This document shows positions 1 through 9,018 of a DNA stretch of 64,000 bases, piece after piece. The notes beneath the pieces were generated by a model. That model ran no database searches. It was not told where the DNA came from and saw only the letters and a program-made list of their open reading frames with translations. The stretch is from positions 1,069,501-1,133,500 of the forward strand of contig NZ_JALEBH010000002.1 of NCBI RefSeq assembly GCF_022758885.1. Reading direction: 5' to 3'. Both the position numbers and the translations under genes were made by a program. This stretch comes from Sphingobium sp. BYY-5. Its GTDB lineage: Bacteria > Pseudomonadota > Alphaproteobacteria > Sphingomonadales > Sphingomonadaceae. The first letter of the stretch is position 1, and every line of letters begins with the position of its first letter.

Positions 1-2
1 AG

Positions 3-824
3 GTTTCCTCCTCCGGATTGAGCCACGCGATCGCCGCGCTGGAAGAGCGCATGAACGTGCGGCTGTTCAACCGCACCACCCGCAGCGTCGTGCTGACGGC
101 GGCGGGAGCGCAGTTCCTGGAGGAAATCCTCCCCGCCCTTGCTGCGATCGACGGCGCGATCGAAAATGCCGGAGAGCACGTCGGCGAGCCGTCCGGCGTG
201 CTGCGGCTGAACATGGCAGCTGGCGCCGGGCATTTCGTAATGGAGCCGCTGATCCGGGAGTACCTGAAGTGTTTCGCCCGGATGCAGGTGGAGATCGTCA
301 CCGAAGCCGCTCTGGTCGATGTCATCGGCAAGGGCTTCGATGCAGGCGTCAGGCTGCTGGATGCCATTCCGCCGGACATGATTGCGGTTCCCATCATACC
401 GGACCTTCGTTTGGTCGTGGTCGGCGCGCCGGCCTATCTGCAGGGCCGTGCGCCGCCCCTCGTCCCGCGCGACCTGCTGTCGCATGACTGCATCCGCTAC
501 CGTCTGGGCAGCGGGCGCATCTACCATTGGGAATTCGTGCGAGACGGCGGGCGGATCGAACTGGATGTGCCCGGTCGCCTCATTGTCGATGACAGCAGGC
601 TGATGCTCGACGCGGCCCTGAACGGCATGGGACTGGCCTACCTGGCGGAGCAAACCGTAGCGCCGCACGTCGAGGAAGGACGGCTGACCCGGCTTCTGGC
701 AGACTGGATGCCGGCGGAGCCGCCCTTGTGCCTCTACTATTCGGGGCGCCGCCAAGTCCCCGCCAAACTGCGCTTTTTCATCGATCTTGTCCGCAGCCAT
801 GCGCGAGAACTGAGACCTGCCTGA
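3..824 (+). CDS. LysR-family transcriptional regulator, 5' end outside window
   Basis: The reading frame is open from the first codon of the window, so the start lies upstream; the first visible residues are already inside the winged-helix HTH (SSSGLSHAIAALEERMNVRLF, then NRTTRSV). About 273 residues are visible of a family usually near 300. The rest is the LysR substrate-binding domain; the C-terminal part (PPLCLYYSGRRQVP, then a helix) resembles the LysR subgroup that controls nearby SDR or quinone-reductase genes. It is followed by a TetR gene in the same direction. The inducer cannot be told from sequence. A relic of the same subgroup lies at 37180-37935. Confidence 0.9.
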   Translation, partial: VSSSGLSHAIAALEERMNVRLFNRTTRSVVLTAAGAQFLEEILPALAAIDGAIENAGEHVGEPSGVLRLNMAAGAGHFVMEPLIREYLKCFARMQVEIVTEAALVDVIGKGFDAGVRLLDAIPPDMIAVPIIPDLRLVVVGAPAYLQGRAPPLVPRDLLSHDCIRYRLGSGRIYHWEFVRDGGRIELDVPGRLIVDDSRLMLDAALNGMGLAYLAEQTVAPHVEEGRLTRLLADWMPAEPPLCLYYSGRRQVPAKLRFFIDLVRSHARELRPA

Positions 825-857
825 CAGCGGCCTCGTTGCATCCTTTCGATGATACTT

Positions 858-872
858 GACTGATCGTTCCAT
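858..872. promoter_or_regulatory. Candidate TetR operator, copy 1
   Basis: GACTGATCGTTCCAT lies 20 bp before the tetR start. It matches GAATGATTGTTCAAT in front of the quinone reductase (1492-1506) at 12 of 15 positions. The first 12 bases form an imperfect palindrome in each copy. Occurrence before both the regulator and its downstream gene suggests an autoregulated operator; this is inference. Confidence 0.4.
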
Positions 873-891
873 AACACCTATCTCGCACAGC

Positions 892-1458
892 ATGGCAAGA
901 CCAAGGGAATTCGATCAGGATAAAGCGCTGAGCGCGGCCATGGCGGTATTCCGTGAACATGGCTTTGAAGGCACGTCGGCCGGGATGCTGGTCGAGGCGA
1001 TGGGCATCGGGCGACAAAGTCTCTACAACACGTTTGGCGACAAATGGCAGCTCTACCAGATGGCCCTGCGCCGTTATGCTGCCGACGAAACGGGCGAGCA
1101 TGTCGCCATGCTGCAAAGCAAGCCGCGTGCTCTCGATGGCATAGAGTCGATGGTAGATCGCGTCGTCGCCAATGCCCGGGATGCCTGCCTGGGGGTCGGC
1201 TCGATTTGCGAGTTCGGCCGTAGCCGGCCGGAACTGGTCGCAATCCGCGACACGGCCGACCGTGCCATGCGGACGGTCCTGACCGCTACCATAGCGCGGG
1301 CGCAGGCCGAGGGTGACGTGGCGCCGGATTTGGCGCCCGATACCATAGCCTCATTCATCGTCATGAGCTTCTCGGGTTTGCGGATTGCCGCGCGCGCCGG
1401 CGCAAGTGACGAAGACTTGCGTATGCTTGGCGATCTGGCCTTGCGCGCCTTGCGATAG
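892..1458 (+). CDS. TetR-family transcriptional regulator
   Basis: This is a 188-residue protein with the TetR N-terminal HTH (GFEGTSAGMLVEAMGIGRQS, followed by LYNTFGDKWQLY), which binds DNA as a dimer, and an all-helical ligand domain. A TTG start at 856 is possible, but the ATG at 892 gives the usual MARPREFDQ beginning. A shared 15-bp near-palindrome precedes this gene and the following quinone reductase, 61 bp downstream, so it probably represses both. The family often senses electrophiles or quinones; the actual ligand is unknown. Confidence 0.9.
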   Translation: MARPREFDQDKALSAAMAVFREHGFEGTSAGMLVEAMGIGRQSLYNTFGDKWQLYQMALRRYAADETGEHVAMLQSKPRALDGIESMVDRVVANARDACLGVGSICEFGRSRPELVAIRDTADRAMRTVLTATIARAQAEGDVAPDLAPDTIASFIVMSFSGLRIAARAGASDEDLRMLGDLALRALR

Positions 1459-1491
1459 ATGCGTGCGCGCCTTTTTATTTGCTCTGTTTTA

Positions 1492-1506
1492 GAATGATTG
1501 TTCAAT
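1492..1506. promoter_or_regulatory. Candidate TetR operator, copy 2
   Basis: GAATGATTGTTCAAT ends 13 bp before the quinone reductase start and would overlap the ribosome-binding or transcription-start region. It is the near-match of the site at 858-872. Confidence 0.4.
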
Positions 1507-1519
1507 AAAGGAAGCTGAC

Positions 1520-2491
1520 ATGCAGGCGATTGTGATGACCGGAACGGGAAGTGCGGATGTGCTCGAACTGGTGGATGTACCAGAACCGCATCCGGCGCCC
1601 GGTCCGGGCGAGGTTCTTGTTCGGATTGCCGCTGCGGGCGTCAATTTCATGGATATCGGCGTCCGCCAGGGCATGGCCTGGACGGAGATGCCCAACCCCA
1701 AGATCCTGGGCGTGGAAGGCGCGGGACGCATCATCGCGGTAGGACCCGACGTTTCCATGGCAATCGGCCAGCGTGTCGCCTGGGTCTATGCGCCGGGCAG
1801 CTATGCAGGGAAGATCCTACTGCCCGCGGCATCGCTTGTGACGATCCCTGACACAGTGGACGACAGGACGGCGGCCGCGATCATGATGCAGGGGCTCACG
1901 GCCAGCCATTTCGCCACCGATTTCCACCCTGTGCAAGCGGGTGAAATTGCCCTCGTCCATGCGGCGGCGGGGGGACTTGGGCTGCTGCTGACCCAGATCA
2001 TCAAGATGCGCGGCGGGAAAGTCATCGGCCGCGTGTCGAGTGCCGACAAGATGACAATCGCCATGGAAGCGGGCGCGGACCATGTCATCGTTGACGCCGA
2101 AGGCGATTTCGCTTCGCAGGTTCTGGCACTGACCGGCGGCGAAGGCGTGCATGTGGTCTACGACGGATCCGGGCCGACGACGTTTCAGGGATCAATCGAT
2201 TCCCTGCGTCGCAGCGGTACGCTCTGCTGGTACGGCCCCGTCCTGGGTGGCCCGGGCCCGCTCGACATCATGAGCCTGCCGCGAAGCATCAAGCTCGGCT
2301 ACGCGACTTTCTTCGACCATATCCATAGCCCTGAACTGCTTCGGGAGCACGCCGCGCGTCTGTTCGATTGGGTCGTGAGCGGTGATCTCAAGGTCCGGAT
2401 CGGCGGCATCTATCCGCTGGCGGATGCCGCCCGTGCGCACCGCGACATGGAAAGCCGGGCGACCACCGGCAAGCTGCTGCTGATCCCCTGA
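1520..2491 (+). CDS. Zeta-crystallin-type NADPH:quinone oxidoreductase
   Basis: This 323-residue MDR-superfamily protein probably reduces quinones or enones with NADPH in the cytoplasm. The N-terminal GroES-like half contains GVNFMDIGVRQG (about residues 40-51). The Rossmann half carries AAAGGLGLLL at about 148-157, the nucleotide-binding glycine motif, and a YDGSG turn near 214. There are no zinc-ligand cysteines, which fits the quinone reductase branch. A GGAAG ribosome-binding site sits 6 bp before the ATG. It is co-directional with tetR upstream and an SDR fragment downstream, suggesting a detoxification unit. Confidence 0.92.
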   Translation: MQAIVMTGTGSADVLELVDVPEPHPAPGPGEVLVRIAAAGVNFMDIGVRQGMAWTEMPNPKILGVEGAGRIIAVGPDVSMAIGQRVAWVYAPGSYAGKILLPAASLVTIPDTVDDRTAAAIMMQGLTASHFATDFHPVQAGEIALVHAAAGGLGLLLTQIIKMRGGKVIGRVSSADKMTIAMEAGADHVIVDAEGDFASQVLALTGGEGVHVVYDGSGPTTFQGSIDSLRRSGTLCWYGPVLGGPGPLDIMSLPRSIKLGYATFFDHIHSPELLREHAARLFDWVVSGDLKVRIGGIYPLADAARAHRDMESRATTGKLLLIP

Positions 2492-2526
2492 TCTTCCTGA
2501 GCATCATTTTCAAGAAAGGACCTGCA

Positions 2527-2805
2527 ATGAATATCGAACTCGCTACCAAAACCGCCCTTGTCTTTGGCGAATCAAGGGGCATCGGCGCCGCTGCCGTCGA
2601 GCGACTGGCGCAGGACGGCTATGCCGTCGGCTTTACGTATGCCAACAGCGAAAAGCAGGCCACGGCGTTGGTCGAGGCTATCGCCGGGCAAGGGAGCGAA
2701 GCCGCGGCGATCCGCGCCGACAGTGCGGACCCCGCCGCGATTACCGCAGCTGTCGCGCAGTTGCTGGTTCCATTCAAATTGACTCGGACTTCCAGAACAG
2801 AGTGA
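2527..2805 (+). pseudogene. Short-chain dehydrogenase/reductase, truncated after about 80 codons
   Basis: The first 79 residues are a normal SDR N-terminus: the nucleotide-binding GESRGIG motif at 14-20 and a Rossmann fold through the AAIRADSADP segment. After VAQL the family match stops, and about 13 unrelated residues (PFKLTRTSRTE) lead to a stop. The NNAG motif, the YxxxK active site and the whole C-terminal half are absent, so it cannot be an active SDR. The break lies near 2766, close to gene-poor DNA with hairpins, so a rearrangement removed the 3' part. Before truncation it was probably the partner of the quinone reductase. Confidence 0.85.
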
Positions 2806-2840
2806 CTCACAAATCCATTTGGACTGACTCCGCTGGGAAA

Positions 2841-2888
2841 GGCAGGGGCAACGCATAGCCATCGGTATAGCGTAGCGATGCCCCTGCC
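2841..2888. repeat. Inverted repeat, 10-bp perfect stem
   Basis: GGCAGGGGCA at 2841-2850 pairs exactly with TGCCCCTGCC at 2879-2888 around a 28-nt interior that itself contains weaker pairing. There is no T-run next to it, so it is not a classical terminator. It could be a subterminal hairpin of a mobile element. Confidence 0.6.
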
Positions 2889-2919
2889 TCGCGCCGAGCC
2901 CTACCCAAGATGCCCCGGA

Positions 2920-2938
2920 CCCATCGCTTTGCGATGGG
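2920..2938. repeat. Short hairpin, 8-bp stem with TTT loop
   Basis: CCCATCGC (2920-2927), TTT, then GCGATGGG (2931-2938). It lies 31 bp beyond the larger inverted repeat; function is unknown. Confidence 0.6.
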
Positions 2939-3213
2939 CTCTCTCACGCCTTCAATAAACGTGTATAGGAGCAATCCATCTGACGGCGGTCAACATCACG
3001 GATCGTCTTGGCATGGTCATGATTGGGACATTCGCGACAGTCGGGTTCGGAGTGCCACAGCGTCGAATCCTGCCATGGTGCGGGAGCAGGCGGACGTCCG
3101 CTCGCGCCAACATAGCGGACCTTTAGTGATCCCAATGCTATCCCTGAAACCCACCGTTCATTCATCAAGCAGGCAGGTCGGACTCATTGGCTGGCTCTAA
3201 GGTGTATCTGTGA

Positions 3214-5013
3214 TCAATCATCAGGCCCTTCTGCCATGTTGGATTTGAGCCGAGCAAGCGCCTGCTCGCATCGCTCACGTCCGTATTTGCTGTCTTCCTT
3301 TCGGAAAACCTCCAGCGCCGCTTCGAAATATTCCATGGCCTTTGGCAAATCGTGTTGCCGCGTTCGGCCGCCATCGAAATCAGCGTGATGCGCAAACACC
3401 GAACCAATATACATTTGGCAATCCGCCCAACTAAGCGTCAGCTTTTCCTGTTGGAAGACTATACCCGCGATTTCGTAGGATTGGATGGCCCTGAACAAAT
3501 AATGTTCGGCTTGGGGATGATCAGGATTGAGCCCCTGCTGAAACATGATGTTCGCGAGCTCGAAATGTGTTTGGGCATAACGAAGGGGGAAAACAGTTTC
3601 AGGATATGTCTCGATGCTTGCTTGGTAATCTGCGATTGCGCGGATTCGCAGAAACGCCCGCTCATGCTCTGGCCGGTCGGCTTGGCGGGCGCGCCGTTCG
3701 AATAGGCGAGCGCGATTGATTTGCGCGGCTCCCCAGATATCGATGCAAAAATGTTTGGCGGCACTGTCGATCGCCTCATCAAAATGACCAATTACCTCTT
3801 CAATGCGCGCGTCGGAAAGTGTATCGTTGGTCAAGCGCTCGATCGCGAGAATTATCGCGCCAATTCCACTACTGGCGTGGGCGAGAAGAGGGGCGGCGCC
3901 TTCCTCTTCTAGGGTAATCAGTCTGGCGGAACGATTGGTTGTAAGCGCCTCGTTGAGCGCGTCTAGATCGCCGTCATAGACGCCTTTGTCGAGTAAGCAG
4001 TTTGCCAAAGCGTTCATCGATGACACGACTTGGAATGCGTCCCCCGCCGTCACGGTTTGTGAGGCAGCTTTACGCGAGTGATCGATAGCGCGTTGCACTA
4101 GATTGCGGCGTTCGTCGCCAGACTTTTGGCCGGCTGCATTTCGGAGGATCAGGCCGAGTTGATAATGCGTTCGGCTTTCCCGGATTGAATTGCTCTTGAT
4201 AGTTTCAAGGCCGAGCATTTCTTCAAGTAATCGGATACCAATCTGAAAACGCGGCCGAAGTGTTCGGAGGCCACTTTCATACATCTTATGCGCATTGTCG
4301 TATAGGATACCGATCATCCCTTCTTCGTCGAAATGCTCGAAGAAATTAGCGGCTCGAAGATAATGGTCGAGGGCTTGATCCGGATTCTCCTGCATTAAAC
4401 TGGTGTCGCCGCGCGTGACACGTATCTGTGCCTGCTTAGAAATCTCGGCCAGCGTGCGCTGAAGCTGGAAGCCCTCCTCGATACGAGCGAGCAGCACATC
4501 GACCTTCTCGAACTGTCCCTCAGCTAAGGCAGCATTCACCTCCGTTTTTAGACCTTCCAGTTCGTCGCTACTGGCGTCGATCAGCTCTACGCGCGCGATC
4601 AACTGACGCCATTCCTTGGCTTTTGATCGGAGGAAATCTTCAAGATCAGAAAGAGATGCGTCGGGTCTTGCGTGATCAAACTGGTAAGCGAGCGCGTCGA
4701 TGAGATTGCGCGCCTCGCGATAGGCGCGATCAAGATCGGGATCGACTTGTCTGTTGGTGGCGCGAGCGCACTCCTCCACTTCTGAGTCCGTGATGCCCAG
4801 CGCGACGATAATCGGGTCGATCGTCGTCGGATGCGGGTTGTCCACCTGCCCGTTCTCAAGCTCACTGATCCGACGCGTTTTGGCTGGGGTGCCGAAAGCA
4901 TCTTCGGACAATTGCATCTGCGACAGCCCCTGAGTCCGCCGCTTCTGAAGAATCAAAGCACCGAGTGCCTTACCGAAACTGAAATTGGTCATATTTCCGC
5001 TCATGTTCCGCAT
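3214..5013 (-). CDS. XRE-type HTH regulator with long TPR-like helical domain
   Basis: This 599-residue protein has two parts. Residues about 10-70 form a Cro/C1-type HTH (QKRRTQGLSQMQLSEDAFG ... ISELENGQ). The remaining 500 residues are helical with TPR-like periodicity: DQALDHYLRAANFF, AQTHFELANIMFQQG and MEYFEAALEVFRK are typical helix pairs. HTH plus a TPR superhelix is the layout of peptide- or protein-sensing regulators such as the RRNPP family, although those are mostly Gram-positive. No partner gene survives nearby; IS21 DNA begins 164 bp upstream of its start. Internal ATGs at codons 4 and 8 are alternative starts. The target is unknown. Confidence 0.8.
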   Translation of the reverse strand: MRNMSGNMTNFSFGKALGALILQKRRTQGLSQMQLSEDAFGTPAKTRRISELENGQVDNPHPTTIDPIIVALGITDSEVEECARATNRQVDPDLDRAYREARNLIDALAYQFDHARPDASLSDLEDFLRSKAKEWRQLIARVELIDASSDELEGLKTEVNAALAEGQFEKVDVLLARIEEGFQLQRTLAEISKQAQIRVTRGDTSLMQENPDQALDHYLRAANFFEHFDEEGMIGILYDNAHKMYESGLRTLRPRFQIGIRLLEEMLGLETIKSNSIRESRTHYQLGLILRNAAGQKSGDERRNLVQRAIDHSRKAASQTVTAGDAFQVVSSMNALANCLLDKGVYDGDLDALNEALTTNRSARLITLEEEGAAPLLAHASSGIGAIILAIERLTNDTLSDARIEEVIGHFDEAIDSAAKHFCIDIWGAAQINRARLFERRARQADRPEHERAFLRIRAIADYQASIETYPETVFPLRYAQTHFELANIMFQQGLNPDHPQAEHYLFRAIQSYEIAGIVFQQEKLTLSWADCQMYIGSVFAHHADFDGGRTRQHDLPKAMEYFEAALEVFRKEDSKYGRERCEQALARLKSNMAEGPDD

Positions 5014-5096
5014 ATTAGCCGCACGTCAACCGCATGCAGAGCCAGATACAATGAGAGACATCTACTGCACCAATCTGGCAGACAGAGGACCCTGAC

Positions 5097-5192
5097 ATGT
5101 ATCTCGTACTACACGTGGTCGATGCGATAATCGCGACGTTTCATGCGTCGCATCCGTTGAACGATTCGGTGCTGGCTGTTGATTTCCACTGA
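5097..5192 (+). other. Possible 5' fragment of a gene broken by IS21
   Basis: A 31-codon frame (MYLVLHVVDA ... SVLAVDFH) opens at ATG 5097 after a GAGGA-like site, and its last codons and stop are supplied by the IS21 end. It could be the beginning of an interrupted gene. Joining it across the element, removing the shared GGC, gives no convincing continuation, so this is weak. Confidence 0.2.
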
Positions 5193-5205
5193 GAAGTGAC
5201 CCGGG
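5177..5205 (+). repeat. IS21 left terminal inverted repeat
   Basis: 29 bp beginning TGTTGATTTCCACTGAG and ending GACCCGGG; it is the exact reverse complement of 8963-8991. Confidence 0.95.
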
Positions 5206-6245
5206 TAGGGCGTAAATTTCCACTGAGAATTGACCCATGTTGAACTCGTCCCTGGCTTTGACAAGCGAGGGTATATGGAGTGTTGGACATGGCGTTATTA
5301 AGCGTTATCCGGCGCTGGCATTTTCGCGATCATCTACCGATCCGGGAGATAGCGCGGCGCACCGGACTATCACGCAACACGATCCGCAAATATTTGCGGT
5401 CCGAGACGATCGATCCGCGGTTCAAGGTGCCCGATCGACCAAGCAAACTGGACCCATTTGCTGAGCATCTGGCGGCCTGGCTGCGGCGCGAGATGGGCCG
5501 ATCGCGCAAGCAGAAGCGCACGATCAAGCAGTTTCACGCCGATCTGGTGAGCCTGGGCTATGAAGGATCCTACAACCGGGTTGCCGCTTTTGCTCGGGAC
5601 TGGCGCGAAGATTATCGGCGCCAGCAACAGATTGGCGGGCGTGGGACATTCGTGCCCCTATCGTTCGCGCCGGGGGAAGCTTTTCAGTTTGATTGGAGCG
5701 AGGACTGGGCAATCATCGCCGGGGTTCGGACCAAGCTGCAGGTCGCGCATTTCAAGCTCAGTTACAGCCGGGCATTCATCGTGCGTGCCTACCTTCTGCA
5801 AACCCATGAGATGCTGTTCGACGCCCATAATCACGCCTTCCGCGTGCTGGGCGGCGTGCCGCGCCGGGGTATCTATGACAATATGCGCACTGCCGTCGAC
5901 AAGGTCGGGCGTGGCAAGAAACGCACCGTCAACGCACGCTTCCTGACGATGGTCAGCCACTATCTGTTCGAAGCTGAGTTCTGTAACCCGGCTGCGGGAT
6001 GGGAAAAGGGGCAGGTCGAGAAGAATGTCCAGGATGCGCGGCACCGTCTGTGGCAACCAACGCCGCAGGCCGAGAGCCTTGATGCGCTGAACCTGTGGCT
6101 GGAGGAGCGCTGCAAGGCGTTATGGGAGGACATCCCTCACGGGATCGAACCCGGATCGGTTGCCAATGCCTGGGCCGATGAATCTGAGTGTCTGATGGTT
6201 GCGGGCTGAAGCGTCCCGGGTTTTCTGGAGGCTGTGCAGTTTGAC

Positions 6246-7154
6246 TCAGGCAGCCATATCGAGGGTCTCAATGGCCGCATAGTAGTTAGCTTCGGCCTCG
6301 GCGGGTGGGATGTAGCCGAGCGGGCCGAAAAGGCGATGGTTGTTGTACCAGTCGACCCAGCTCAGCGTCGCCATTTCCACCGCCGATGCGCTTGGCCAGG
6401 ACCGCTGGCGCCAGATGACCTCGGCCTTGTAAAGGCCATTGATCGTCTCGGCCAAAGCATTGTCGTAACTGTCGCCGACGCTGCCGACCGAGGGCACGAG
6501 GTTGGCCTCCGCCAGGCGCTGGGTGTAGTTCATGGCGAGGTATTGCACGCCCCTGTCGCTGTGGTGGATCAAGCCGTCATCCGGGCCGGGTCTGCGCGCA
6601 TGGATCGCCTGCTCAAGGGCATCCAGAACGAACCCGGCCGTGGCTGAAGTACTGACCTTCCAGCCCACGATGCGCCGCGCATAGGCATCGATCACGAAGG
6701 CCACGTAAACGAACCCTGCCCAGGTGTGGACATAGGTGAAATCGACTACCCACAGGGCGTTCGGCCGGTCCACACGAAACTCCCGGTTCACCTTGTCGAG
6801 CGGGCATGGCGCCTTGGGATTGCTGACGGTCGTGGTCGTCTTCTTCCCTCGACGAATACCGGCCAGCCGCATGCTACGCATCAGTCGCTCGACCGTGCAC
6901 TTGGCGACATCAAGGCCCTCGCGCCGCAACTGATGCCAGACCTTGCGCGAGCCGTAGAGTCCGAAGCTGGCCTCGTGAACGCGCCGGATCTGCTCGCACA
7001 TGTCGTCATCCCGGCGCGCACGGGCGGAACGCTTCGCCGGATCGGCAAGACGGGCCGCGTGTTCGTGATAGGAGGACGGGGCGATCGCCAGTTCGCGGCA
7101 GATCGGCTCGATACCCAGGTCCTCGCGATGGACGTCGATGAACGACATCATCAT
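6246..7154 (-). CDS. IS3-family transposase OrfB (DDE integrase)
   Basis: This 302-residue catalytic half of the IS3 transposase carries an N-terminal helical HTH_21 region ([18 protein letters not shown]) and an rve integrase core. Likely catalytic residues are D in [12 protein letters not shown] in HHSDRGVQY and E in [10 protein letters not shown]. Its ATG overlaps the orfA stop as ATGA, so it is made by coupling or by frameshifting to an OrfAB fusion. All core motifs are present and no frameshift is visible. Confidence 0.95.
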   Translation of the reverse strand: MMMSFIDVHREDLGIEPICRELAIAPSSYHEHAARLADPAKRSARARRDDDMCEQIRRVHEASFGLYGSRKVWHQLRREGLDVAKCTVERLMRSMRLAGIRRGKKTTTTVSNPKAPCPLDKVNREFRVDRPNALWVVDFTYVHTWAGFVYVAFVIDAYARRIVGWKVSTSATAGFVLDALEQAIHARRPGPDDGLIHHSDRGVQYLAMNYTQRLAEANLVPSVGSVGDSYDNALAETINGLYKAEVIWRQRSWPSASAVEMATLSWVDWYNNHRLFGPLGYIPPAEAEANYYAAIETLDMAA

Positions 7155-7474
7155 CTCTCGCGGCGGTCGAGCTCCGCCATCGCAAAATATGCCGACGCCT
7201 TGCGAAGGATCTCGTTGGCTCGACGGAGCTCCTTGACCTCGCGCTCCAGCAGCTTGAGCCGGGCCTTATCATCAACACCCTGCGCCGCTGGTGCCGCCCG
7301 TCGGCCTGCCTCCGTGCGGCACCAGCGGCGCAGCGTCTCGGCCGTGCAGCCGATCTTCGAGGCAATCGAACTCATCGCCTCCCATTCCGAGCCGTAATCC
7401 GCACGGTGCTCGCCAACCATTCGCACCGCTCGATCACGGACCTCAGGCGAAAATCTGTTTCCCATCTTGCTCAT
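7151..7474 (-). CDS. IS3-family transposase OrfA
   Basis: This 107-residue protein has the IS3 HTH ([17 protein letters not shown] ... CTAETLRRW) followed by a leucine-zipper-like coiled coil ([20 protein letters not shown]) that mediates multimerisation. It recognises the element's ends. The orfB start overlaps its last codons. Closest in appearance to the IS51-like group, judged only by motif memory. Confidence 0.93.
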   Translation of the reverse strand: MSKMGNRFSPEVRDRAVRMVGEHRADYGSEWEAMSSIASKIGCTAETLRRWCRTEAGRRAAPAAQGVDDKARLKLLEREVKELRRANEILRKASAYFAMAELDRRER

Positions 7475-8125
7475 ACCGGATGCTCCTTCTCACAGTTCGG
7501 AGCCTCCGGAAAACCCGGGACGCTTCAGGCAGGCCCTTCGATGGTTTTGTGGAATATCGCAAACGGGTATCGCCGACCTGCCTCATCCACTTTGAGCGCA
7601 ATCGCTACAGCGTACCGGCCTCTTTCGCCAATCGCACTGTCAGCCTGCGCGTCTATCCTGATCGCTTCCAGGTCGTCGCCGAGGGACAGCCAATCTGCAC
7701 GCATCAGCGCATCATCAACCGCTCTCACGACGGTCCAGGTCATACGGTTTATAACTGGCGCCATTATCTGGCGGTCGTGCAGCGCAAGCCCGGCGCCCTG
7801 CGCAACGGTGCGCCCTTCCTTGAGCTACCCGATGCGTTCCAGCGTCTGCAGCGACATCTGTTGCGCAATCCTGGCGGCGACAGGGAAATGGTCGAAATAC
7901 TGGCGCTGGTTCTTCATCATAATGAGCAACTGGTGTTGACGGCGGTCACCATGGCGCTGGAGGCTGGCGTTCCGACCAAGACCCATATCCTCAATCTGCT
8001 CTACAGGCTGGTCGACGGAAAACCGATCTCCACGCCGCCGGTGACGGCGCCCCAGGCGCTCAAGCTGGTCAGCGAGCCGATGGCCAATGTCGAACGCTAT
8101 GATGATCTGCGCAAGGAGAAGCGTC

Positions 8126-8932
8126 ATGCGTCATGACCCTGCCAGCGGCGCCATCGTCGTCATGCTCCGCAGCCTCAAGATGCATGGCATGGCGCAGGCC
8201 GTCACCGATCTCATGGAACAGGGATCTCCAGCCTTCGAAGCCGCCATTCCGATCCTCTCCCAGTTGCTCAAAGCCGAGACAGCAGAACGGGAGGTTCGAT
8301 CTGTGGCCTATCAGCTTAAGATCGCGCGCTTCCCTGTCTATCGCGATCTGGCCGGCTTCGACTTTACCAGTAGCGAGGTCAATGAAGCTCTGGTGCGTCA
8401 GTTGCATCGCTGCGACTTCATCGACATCGCCGACAATATCGTGCTGGTCGGCGGTCCTGGCACCGGCAAGAGCCATGTGGCAACGGCGCTGGGCATCCAG
8501 GCCATCGAACATCATCGAAAGCGCGTCCGCTTCTTCTCGACGGTCGAACTGGTCAATGCGCTCGAGCAGGAAAAAGCACAGGGCAAGGCCGGTCAGATCG
8601 CCAATCGCCTCCTGCACTCTGATCTCGTTATCCTGGATGAGCTTGGATATCTGCCGTTCAGTGCTTCAGGGGGCGCGCTGCTCTTCCATCTGCTGAGCAA
8701 ACTCTACGAGCGCACCAGCGTCATCATCACCACAAACCTCAGCTTCAGCGAATGGGCCACCGTGTTCGGCGACGCCAAAATGACCACGGCGCTTCTCGAT
8801 CGGCTTACCCATCATTGCCACATCCTGGAGACCGGCAACGATAGCTTCCGCTTCAAAAACAGCTCTGCCAAGCAGATCAGAACCGAAAGGAGAAAACCAC
8901 GGGTTGACCCGCCCATGACACCCGAAACATAA
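8126..8932 (+). CDS. istB: IstB, AAA+ helper ATPase of IS21 element
   Basis: This 268-residue protein is a DnaC-like AAA+ ATPase that helps IstA select targets. Walker A is GGPGTGKSH at 109-117 and Walker B is LVILDE at 167-172. The N-terminal helical domain spans about residues 1-100. An AAGGAG ribosome-binding site precedes ATG 8126, and the start overlaps the istA stop by 11 bp, the usual coupled arrangement. It is intact, unlike istA, so it could still act on related elements in trans. Confidence 0.95.
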   Translation: MRHDPASGAIVVMLRSLKMHGMAQAVTDLMEQGSPAFEAAIPILSQLLKAETAEREVRSVAYQLKIARFPVYRDLAGFDFTSSEVNEALVRQLHRCDFIDIADNIVLVGGPGTGKSHVATALGIQAIEHHRKRVRFFSTVELVNALEQEKAQGKAGQIANRLLHSDLVILDELGYLPFSASGGALLFHLLSKLYERTSVIITTNLSFSEWATVFGDAKMTTALLDRLTHHCHILETGNDSFRFKNSSAKQIRTERRKPRVDPPMTPET

Positions 8933-8962
8933 TCCGCAGACGGGTCACTTCTCGATGGAAAA

Positions 8963-8991
8963 CCCGGGTCACTTCTCAGTGGAAATCAACA
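8963..8991 (-). repeat. IS21 right terminal inverted repeat
   Basis: 29 bp ending GTGGAAATCAACA; exact reverse complement of 5177-5205. Confidence 0.95.
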
Positions 8992-9018
8992 GGCGCGGGC
9001 GCTGACAGGAGACGCCTC

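Larger units (their letters stand above)
2806..3213. other. Gene-poor interval after the SDR break
   Basis: About 400 bp carry no reading frame I would defend on either strand. The interval contains two strong hairpins (2841-2888 and 2920-2938) and short TGACTC-containing repeats near 2780-2830. It may be the edge of an unrecognised mobile element. Confidence 0.5.
6207..7527 (-). mobile_element. IS3-family insertion sequence inside istA
   Basis: This 1321-bp element starts and ends with TGAAGCGTCCCGGGTTTT-type inverted repeats (right end differs at one base within the first 25). It is flanked by a direct GGC on each side (6204-6206, 7528-7530), a 3-bp target duplication typical of IS3 elements. 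It carries overlapping orfA and orfB on the minus strand, both apparently intact, so it may be active. A decayed relative lies at 47126-48449. Confidence 0.95.
5280..8136 (+). pseudogene. istA: istA transposase gene of IS21 element, split by IS3 insertion
   Basis: The 5' part is 5280-6206 and the 3' part is 7531-8136. Removing the IS3 element and one GGC copy restores a single frame of 510 codons, the usual IstA size. The N-terminal HTH (IREIARRTGLSRNTIRKYLR) spans about residues 21-40. Acidic residues fitting the DDE catalytic triad are D138 (FQFDWSED), D200 (GIYDNMR) and E247 (EKGQVE). The C-terminal half contains the FERNRYSVPA motif of IstA proteins. The interruption should abolish transposition unless the IS3 copy excises precisely. 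The GTG at 5280 is the chosen start; ATG 5289 is possible. Confidence 0.93.
5177..8991 (+). mobile_element. IS21-family insertion sequence, itself interrupted
   Basis: The element is bounded by perfect 29-bp inverted repeats (5177-5205 and 8963-8991) and encodes IstA (split) and IstB. Each end also carries a second related motif inside, near 5216-5236 and 8942-8960, as IS21 elements do for transposase binding. Without the nested IS3 element its length would be about 2.5 kb, normal for the family. Flanks share only GGC, whereas IS21 members usually make 4-8 bp duplications; the two flanks look unrelated, so it may mark a recombination joint. Confidence 0.93.
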
